DNA from: Chryseobacterium sp. CH21
GTDB taxonomy: Bacteria; Bacteroidota; Bacteroidia; Flavobacteriales; Weeksellaceae
Length of the DNA: 38,733 bases
Assembly: GCF_004119445.1 (NCBI RefSeq)
Contig: NZ_QICI01000086.1
Span: 1-38,733, forward strand
Direction: 5' to 3'
Both the position numbers and the translations under genes were made by a program. Numbering within the stretch: the stretch's first letter is position 1; every line of letters begins with the position of its first letter. The notes under the pieces are model-generated. The model had not been told where the DNA came from and ran no database searches. It saw nothing but the letters and a program-made list of their open reading frames with translations. Positions 34,119-38,733 of this stretch are shown here, in pieces.

Positions 34119-34478
34119 CTATTTTGGAAAATTATTCAATGCATCTTCCAGAGTGCTTACAAAATTGATATGTTTTGTTTTATTACTTTCAAAAATAAAG
34201 TCCTTCATACTTTTGCTTTCATATTTGCCGAAATCCCCTACTATGGCAAGCCCAATACGATAATTTGAGAATTTCTGAAGAATTTCTCCGGCAATTTTTG
34301 TTTTCAGGTCAAAGAATTCGGGCGTAATATTTTTTTCGTAAAGAATTACTTTATCAAACCCTTGATAATAAATATTTCCCATAAGATCTAATCCGTCCTG
34401 AACAGATTGAATAATAATATCATCGGAAATAATTTCTGCAATTTTTATTGCATTAATTTCGTGAGATTGAATGGTCAT
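34119..34478 (-). CDS. DUF4180 family protein
   Basis: 119 residues from ATG 34478, 4 nt after the serine-hydrolase stop. An apparent longer frame up to 34691 lies inside the hydrolase gene and is rejected. 'IIQSVQDGLDLMGNIYYQGFDKVILYEKNITPEFFDLKTKIAGEILQKFSNYRIGLAIVGDF' is the recognised DUF4180 core, an uncharacterised small cytosolic domain. It is the last gene of a compact minus-strand run. Confidence 0.88.
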   Translation of the reverse strand: MTIQSHEINAIKIAEIISDDIIIQSVQDGLDLMGNIYYQGFDKVILYEKNITPEFFDLKTKIAGEILQKFSNYRIGLAIVGDFGKYESKSMKDFIFESNKTKHINFVSTLEDALNNFPK

Positions 34479-34482
34479 TTTG

Positions 34483-35504
34483 TTATTGAATTGTTTTTTT
34501 GATATCATGTAAAAATTGATCCAGGGGAAATGTATCTCCCTGATTGGTAAGGGTAATGATACAACTGTTATGTTCAAGATCTCTCCAGAATAAAGCTTTG
34601 AAACCATTGAGTCCACCTGTATGCATTGCGATTTTTTCATTCTTATTCTCCTCCAAATACCAGGCAAATCCGTAGTTTGAAACTTGACCACCGGATAGTT
34701 TTGAAGGGGTGTACATAAGCGTGGTATTTTCTTTATTGATCAGAGTATTATTTCGCAATGCCTGATCAAATTTATACAAATCTTCAGAATTAGAATAGAT
34801 GCCACCATCTCCAGTTGTTAAGATTGAATAATCATCAGGTTTCTGCTGCTTATTATATCCAAACGCTTTATTTTGAATAACGGTATCTGGTTCATACACA
34901 TAAGTGTTGTTCATTTTTAAAGGAATAATAATCCGATCATTGATAAAAATAGAATAAGATTTTCCGGAAACCTTTTCAATAATTTGTGAAAGAATAATAT
35001 ACCCGCTGTTGCTGTACTTAAACTGACTATCCGGAATGAAATCCAGACTTTTAAGTTGAAACAGCCAATTGATCACTTCCTGATTGGTCAATCCTTTTTC
35101 GAAAACAAATTCTCATAATCCTTAATGCCTGAAGTATGATGCAAAAGCTGTCTGATCGTGATATTTTTCGCATATTCAGGAAGTGCAATGAAGTGAGACG
35201 CTTTGTCATCAAGTTTCAATAAACCTTTTTGTTCCAACATCAGAATTGCTGCAGAAGTGAAAGATTTACTGAGAGATGCAATATAAAAAGAAGTATTTTT
35301 ATCTGCTTTCAGCCTTTTTTCAATATTGCGGAAGCCCAAAGCGGTATCACAAACAATCTGACCGTTTTTTACGATCAGAACAGAGCCGTTGAATTCTCCT
35401 TTACTGTAATATTCATTCATAACATCCTGAGGATGCTGTTTGCAGGATATCAGTTGTGTAATCAGTGAAATACCAATGAGGATATTTCCAATTAAAGTTT
35501 TCAT
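34483..35504 (-). pseudogene. Serine hydrolase (class C beta-lactamase-like), lipoprotein, frameshifted
   Basis: Corrected length about 340 residues. The signal ends 'LITQLISC' (Cys21 lipobox). The family triad is present: S-x2-K in 'ASLSKSF' (Ser77, Lys80), Y-x-N in 'YSNSGY' and the KTG-equivalent 'HTGG' ('MHTGGLNGFKALFW'). 'LLHHTSGIKDYENLFSK' is typical. The frame breaks after 'ENLFSKKD': the T5 tract 35095-35099 on the plus strand lacks one base, and with it restored 'SKKGLTNQEVI' continues in frame. Probably acts on peptidoglycan peptides or D-amino-acid esters in the periplasm. Lies 28 nt after prmC and 4 nt before DUF4180. Confidence 0.92.
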
Positions 35505-35531
35505 AGGTTGAGGATGTGAAAGCAAAATTAC

Positions 35532-36380
35532 TTATTTCCTTCCATAAATAAACCTGTCGTTTTCAGATAAGTCCTTCAATAATTGTACGTTAGAAAAATA
35601 TTGATACAATTCCAGAGTTTCAGATCCTAGTTTTTGATTGATTTCTAAAAACAAAAAACCATCCTTATTCAAATGCTTTCTGGAATCTTCAGCAATTTTT
35701 CTGTAAAATATCAAAGCATCATCAGTAGGAGAGAAGAGCGCCATTTTAGGTTCAAATTCTTTCACAGAATCAGCAATTTCAATCTCTTCTTCAATGCCGA
35801 TATAGGGTGGATTTGAAATAATGATATCATAGCTTTCAGTTGGCTCAAAATGGAGATAATCAGTGTGAATGAACTGTATTTCCAACTGATGGTAATCTGC
35901 ATTCCTTTTGGCTGTTTCCAGTGCTTTTTCAGAAAAATCTACGGACGAGATTTCAGCTTTGGGAAAATACTTTTTTAAAACCAAAGGAATTATTCCGCTT
36001 CCGGTTCCTATATCCAAAATCTTTAAACCTTGAATCTTAAACTTTGAATTTTGAATTTCCCGAATGGCAATCTCCAATAGTTCTTCCGTCTCAGGACGAG
36101 GAATCAGGACGTTTTCATCTACAAAGAATTTCATGCCGTAAAATTCAGTTTCTCCAAGAATCTGTTGATAAGGTCTTCCGGTTTTGAGTTCTGAAATGAG
36201 TTGACACAATTTTTCTTCATCAGCTGTCAGAAGTTCCTGTTCAGAAAATCTTCTTTGCTGAAAATGATCAAAACCAACGATCTGATGAATGAAAAGAGAC
36301 GATAAAAACACACTTTCCGACTCAGTATAAAGGTCGGAAAGTTCTGCTTTGAAGTATTTTTTAAATGTTGAAATTGTCAT
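35532..36380 (-). CDS. prmC: Peptide chain release factor N5-glutamine methyltransferase
   Basis: 282 residues. The N-terminal helical domain (about 1-90) is followed by the Rossmann methyltransferase: 'ILDIGTGSGIIPLV' (motif I, residues 121-134) and 'ISNPPYIG' with Asn190-Pro-Pro-Tyr, the glutamine-methylating signature. PrmC methylates the GGQ glutamine of RF1/RF2, improving termination. Residues about 108-120 ('EIQNSKFKIQGLK') are encoded by a copy of an interspersed repeat (36021-36059) just before motif I, in a linker that tolerates insertion. Its ATG abuts the yaaA stop, so the two are coupled. Confidence 0.96.
   Translation of the reverse strand: MTISTFKKYFKAELSDLYTESESVFLSSLFIHQIVGFDHFQQRRFSEQELLTADEEKLCQLISELKTGRPYQQILGETEFYGMKFFVDENVLIPRPETEELLEIAIREIQNSKFKIQGLKILDIGTGSGIIPLVLKKYFPKAEISSVDFSEKALETAKRNADYHQLEIQFIHTDYLHFEPTESYDIIISNPPYIGIEEEIEIADSVKEFEPKMALFSPTDDALIFYRKIAEDSRKHLNKDGFLFLEINQKLGSETLELYQYFSNVQLLKDLSENDRFIYGRK
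36021..36059 (-). repeat. Interspersed repeat copy inserted in frame in prmC
   Basis: The 39 nt (13 codons) contain CTTAAACTTTGAATTTT, identical over 17 nt to the right arm of the repeat before ychF (about 6901-6917), and close to 37861-37896. It codes for the lysine/phenylalanine-rich segment before motif I of PrmC. Confidence 0.7.
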
Positions 36381-37139
36381 TTATCTTGTAAAAACCAGTT
36401 TTGTATCCGTGGATTTCTCTTCGTCAATTCTGTATCCTTCATAGTTGAAAGCTTTTACATCTTCAAGTGTTTTGGCATTCGTTTCTGCACAGAATCTTAC
36501 TACAAGGCCTCTTGCGTGCTTGGTATACACTACAATGGTTTTCAGTTTTCCATCTTTTAATTCGTAGAAATCGAAATCAACTACTTTATGGTTGAGTTTT
36601 TTTCTGTCGATGACTTTTCCGTATTCGTTGCTGGCAAGGTGAAGAAGGATTTCTCCTTTTTTCATCTCAGAATTCAGTTGTTCTGTAATCTTTTCTCTCC
36701 AGAATTCATACAGGTTTTTGTATTGTTCAAATTGGAAAGGGCGTCCCATTTCCAATCTGTAAAGCATTACTTTATCAGAAGGTTTCAACAGACCATACAA
36801 TCCGGAAAGCATTCTGTAGTTTTTTTGCAGATAATCTACTGCATTTTTATCCAGTGTCTTGGCATCCAACCCTCTGTAAACTTCTCCCGTGAAAGCAAAC
36901 ATTGCCGGAGCAGATTCTTTTGCAGTAGGTTTGGATTTCCATTTTTGATTTCTTTCCCAGTTTTCATCAGCCAGCTTAGGTGATATTTCCATCAGCTCGG
37001 AAAGATATTTTGGTGATTTTTCTTTTAAATAAGACTGTATGAATGCTGCCTCTTCAATGAATTTCGGGGTAGAAGATTTCAACAGGTCCGTTGCGTTTTC
37101 TACGTTCATTAATTTGGCAGGTGATGTTATAATTTTCAT
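36381..37139 (-). CDS. yaaA: Peroxide stress protein YaaA (DUF328)
   Basis: 252 residues, typical length. 'MKIITSPAKLMN' at the start, 'PAMFAFTGEVYRGLDA' in the first half, 'YRMLSGLYGLLKPSDKVMLYRLEMG', 'LASNEYGKVID', and 'KHARGLVVRFCAE' are YaaA signatures. YaaA limits free intracellular iron and so reduces peroxide damage to DNA. Same transcription unit as the CPBP protease (4 nt gap) and prmC (abutting). Confidence 0.96.
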   Translation of the reverse strand: MKIITSPAKLMNVENATDLLKSSTPKFIEEAAFIQSYLKEKSPKYLSELMEISPKLADENWERNQKWKSKPTAKESAPAMFAFTGEVYRGLDAKTLDKNAVDYLQKNYRMLSGLYGLLKPSDKVMLYRLEMGRPFQFEQYKNLYEFWREKITEQLNSEMKKGEILLHLASNEYGKVIDRKKLNHKVVDFDFYELKDGKLKTIVVYTKHARGLVVRFCAETNAKTLEDVKAFNYEGYRIDEEKSTDTKLVFTR

Positions 37140-37143
37140 AATG

Positions 37144-37845
37144 TTACAATAAAAATAAGTGTTTAATATCCATAAAATTCATCGCCATCAGAGAGATAAA
37201 ATCAATCATGAAATGACAGATGATCAGGATCTTAATATTTGAATAAATTTTATAAAACATAGCAAAAACGACTCCAATAAAGAAAGGTATCACAACCTGA
37301 CCTATGGTTCCGTAAGTGCTGTGCAGGATTCCAAAGAGAATAGCTGAAGCGAAAACTCCCAGAAGAGGACTGTTATATATTTTTTCAATTCTGGGCTGTA
37401 TATAGCCCCTCATCAGGAATTCTTCAACAGCTCCGGCTGTAAAGCAGGTAAAAATAAGTAAAAAATAATTGTTTTTAAAAAGGGGTGTGAGTTCAAAAAG
37501 CTTATCACTGATCTTTTCCTTGATCAAAAGATGAATCATTACATTCAATAAAGCTCCGCCAATACTACAGATAAAATATAAACAGATCACTGCTTTTATA
37601 TAAAAGAATATTGAATACCGGGTCTCTTTTTTTAATAAAAACGAACCCTTTTCTATAAAAAGACTATAAAGAAATACCATAAAAAAGATCCCCCAAATAA
37701 TAAATCTGGTAAGAAGAAAATTGGTTTCTGTAATGCCTCGTACTCCTGTCATCATGGTAACAATAGGAAAAGCGTAAAGCATTGCAGCAGCCAAAAGCAC
37801 AAAAGTGAGTAAAATTCCTATAGAATATTTCCCATTAATCCCCAT
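37144..37845 (-). CDS. CPBP family intramembrane metalloprotease
   Basis: 233 residues with about six or seven membrane helices. The catalytic motifs of the CAAX/CPBP (ABI) family are visible: 'GAVEEFLMRGYIQP' (Glu141-Glu142, Arg146), 'FGILHSTYG' (His175) and 'ICHFMIDFISL' (His211). It probably cleaves membrane proteins or protects against bacteriocins in some relatives; the substrate here is unknown. It is the first gene of the run leading to DUF4180. Confidence 0.93.
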   Translation of the reverse strand: MGINGKYSIGILLTFVLLAAAMLYAFPIVTMMTGVRGITETNFLLTRFIIWGIFFMVFLYSLFIEKGSFLLKKETRYSIFFYIKAVICLYFICSIGGALLNVMIHLLIKEKISDKLFELTPLFKNNYFLLIFTCFTAGAVEEFLMRGYIQPRIEKIYNSPLLGVFASAILFGILHSTYGTIGQVVIPFFIGVVFAMFYKIYSNIKILIICHFMIDFISLMAMNFMDIKHLFLL

Positions 37846-37860
37846 AATCTAATCTGCCAA

Positions 37861-37896
37861 CCGTAAACTTTGAACCTTAAACTTTGAACTTTTAAA
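37861..37896. repeat. Interspersed repeat copy between sua5 and the CPBP gene
   Basis: GTAAACTTTGAACCTTAAAC followed by TTTGAACTTTTAAAC: tandem CTTTGAAC units. It shares ACCTTAAACTTTGAA with the repeat before ychF and lies directly after the sua5 stop. Confidence 0.65.
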
Positions 37897-38508
37897 CTAG
37901 ATAATTCCTTTTCCCTGACGGATAATCTCGGGTTCACCTGAAGTAAGGTCTACAATAGTGGAAGCTACATTATCTCCATATCCGGAATCAATGACAATGT
38001 CTACCAAATGATCATATTTTTCAGCAATAAGTTCAGGGTCGGTAGAATATTCAATGATTTCATCATCATCTTTAATGGAAGTGGAAGCAATAGGGTGTCC
38101 CAGTTTTTCTACAATAAGCTGTGGAATCGGGTGGTCAGGAACACGGATACCAATTGTTTTATGGCCTTTATAGGCTAATGGTAAACTTTTGTTGGCTTCA
38201 AGGATAAAGGTAAAGGCCCCCGGAAGATGACTTTTCAGAAATCTGAAAACTGAAGTTTCAATAGGTCTTGTAAAATCAGAAAGATGACTCAAATCATTAC
38301 AGATAATTGAGAATTTTGCCTTCTCCAGCTTCATTTTTTTAAGCTGTGCCAGTTTTTCCATGGCTTTTATATCAAAAATATTACAGCCTAACGCATAAAT
38401 CGTATCTGAAGGATAGATAATCAGTCCGCCATTATTTAGGGTTTTAATAACCTCATTCACAAGATTTTCCTGTGGGTTGTCTGGGTAAATTTTTAATATT
38501 TTTGCCAT
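37897..38508 (-). CDS. L-threonylcarbamoyladenylate synthase, Sua5/YciO/YrdC family
   Basis: 203 residues from ATG 38508 ('MAKILKIYPD'); a longer frame to 38523 is rejected because the -7 box lies at 38513-38520. Motifs: 'GGLIIYPSDTIYALGCNIF' and 'KFSIICNDLSHLSDF', 'LPGAFTFIL', 'TIGIRVPDHPIP', 'PIASTSI' and 'STIVDLTSGEPEIIRQGKG'. The enzyme forms threonylcarbamoyl-AMP from threonine, bicarbonate and ATP for t6A37 in tRNA. The sequence is nearer YciO than full-length Sua5 and lacks the extra Sua5 domain, so a YciO paralogue cannot be excluded. Confidence 0.92.
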   Translation of the reverse strand: MAKILKIYPDNPQENLVNEVIKTLNNGGLIIYPSDTIYALGCNIFDIKAMEKLAQLKKMKLEKAKFSIICNDLSHLSDFTRPIETSVFRFLKSHLPGAFTFILEANKSLPLAYKGHKTIGIRVPDHPIPQLIVEKLGHPIASTSIKDDDEIIEYSTDPELIAEKYDHLVDIVIDSGYGDNVASTIVDLTSGEPEIIRQGKGII

Positions 38509-38512
38509 AAAA

Positions 38513-38520
38513 CAAAGATA
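38513..38520 (-). promoter_or_regulatory. -7 box of the Sua5 family gene
   Basis: Minus-strand TATCTTTG fits TAnnTTTG. It ends 4 nt before the ATG at 38508, so the mRNA would be leaderless or nearly so. Confidence 0.6.
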
Positions 38521-38590
38521 CAAATAATAAAATAGTTTTCATAAAAGTCCTTTATTTAAAAGAAAAATTAGGATTTGTAAAAAATATTCG

Positions 38591-38598
38591 TACCTTTG
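38591..38598 (+). promoter_or_regulatory. -7 box of the initiator tRNA genes
   Basis: TACCTTTG fits TAnnTTTG, 11 nt before the tRNA. A TTG lies 13 nt upstream, shorter than the usual spacing. Confidence 0.6.
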
Positions 38599-38609
38599 CA
38601 ATCCAATAT

Positions 38610-38682
<73 letters not shown>

Positions 38683-38719
38683 CTAAGCAAGTGTTTTCGG
38701 TAAACACTCTAAAATATAC

Positions 38720-38733
38720 CGCGGGATGGAGCA
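38720..38733 (+). tRNA. Second tRNA-fMet copy, cut by the window edge
   Basis: CGCGGGATGGAGCA repeats the first 14 nt of the tRNA at 38610, 37 nt after its end. A small stem AGTGTTT / AAACACT (38690-38708) lies between the copies. The rest is outside the window. Confidence 0.85.

Noticed and set aside
34479..34691. N-terminal extension of the DUF4180 protein
   Set aside because: It lies within the serine-hydrolase coding frame; ATG 34478 is the natural family start.

Overview
The window looks like a chromosomal segment of a low-GC Bacteroidota, most likely a Chryseobacterium-type member of the Flavobacteriia. This rests on the Bacteroidota promoter signature (-7 box TAnnTTTG, sometimes with a -33 TTG) before many genes, weak Shine-Dalgarno sites, AT-rich codons, typical lipoprotein signals, 'IGINT-TP' surface proteins and a 47-bp flavobacterial type II-C-like CRISPR repeat. 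No search was run, so the genus is a recognition call.

Layout. 1-229: end of a CRISPR array with no cas genes in view. 455-8013: mostly housekeeping genes: a YceI lipoprotein, a DUF1294 protein, a GG-leader peptide, typA, a frameshifted glycoside-hydrolase-like lipoprotein, ferritin and a frameshifted ychF. 8189-8630: two tandem Cys-rich GG-leader peptides on the minus strand. 8861-14308: a redox and regulator block (extended SDR, NAD(P)-binding protein, membrane-anchored MBL hydrolase, two AraC regulators, classical SDR). 14402-16629: a third Cys-module peptide, a methionine/kynurenine-type aminotransferase and a DUF2867-like protein. 16727-22545: a minus-strand signalling block: propeller sensor kinase, LytTR response regulator, GG-leader peptide and HExxH lipoprotein. 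22638-27706: parE, a small membrane protein and parC. 27748-31529: rhomboid protease, membrane AraC regulator, SDR and epimerase. 31458-33579: two secreted surface proteins. 34119-37845: a compact minus-strand run (CPBP protease, yaaA, prmC, serine hydrolase, DUF4180). 37897-38508: Sua5. 38610 to the end: initiator tRNA genes in tandem, the second cut by the window edge.

The most interesting parts are these. (1) A LytTR two-component system is followed directly by a GG-leader peptide gene. Between them lies a 9-12-9 direct repeat with 21-bp period, the geometry of LytTR operators, at about -45 to -74 of a plausible promoter. This resembles Gram-positive peptide-signalling loci, but in a Bacteroidota with a propeller-type sensor. 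(2) Five short genes carry GG-type leaders. Three share a four-cysteine core, C-x(6,7)-C-x2-I-x3-C-x-E-x2-C, and one has it twice. (3) An AT-rich interspersed repeat sits in the ychF leader, between CPBP and Sua5, and in frame inside prmC, where it encodes 13 extra residues.

Caution on sequence quality: five genes show apparent single-base indels, four of them losses of one A in A5/A6 tracts and one a gain in a T3/A3 run. Uncorrected homopolymer errors explain these better than five real mutations, so 'pseudogene' here means 'broken as given'.
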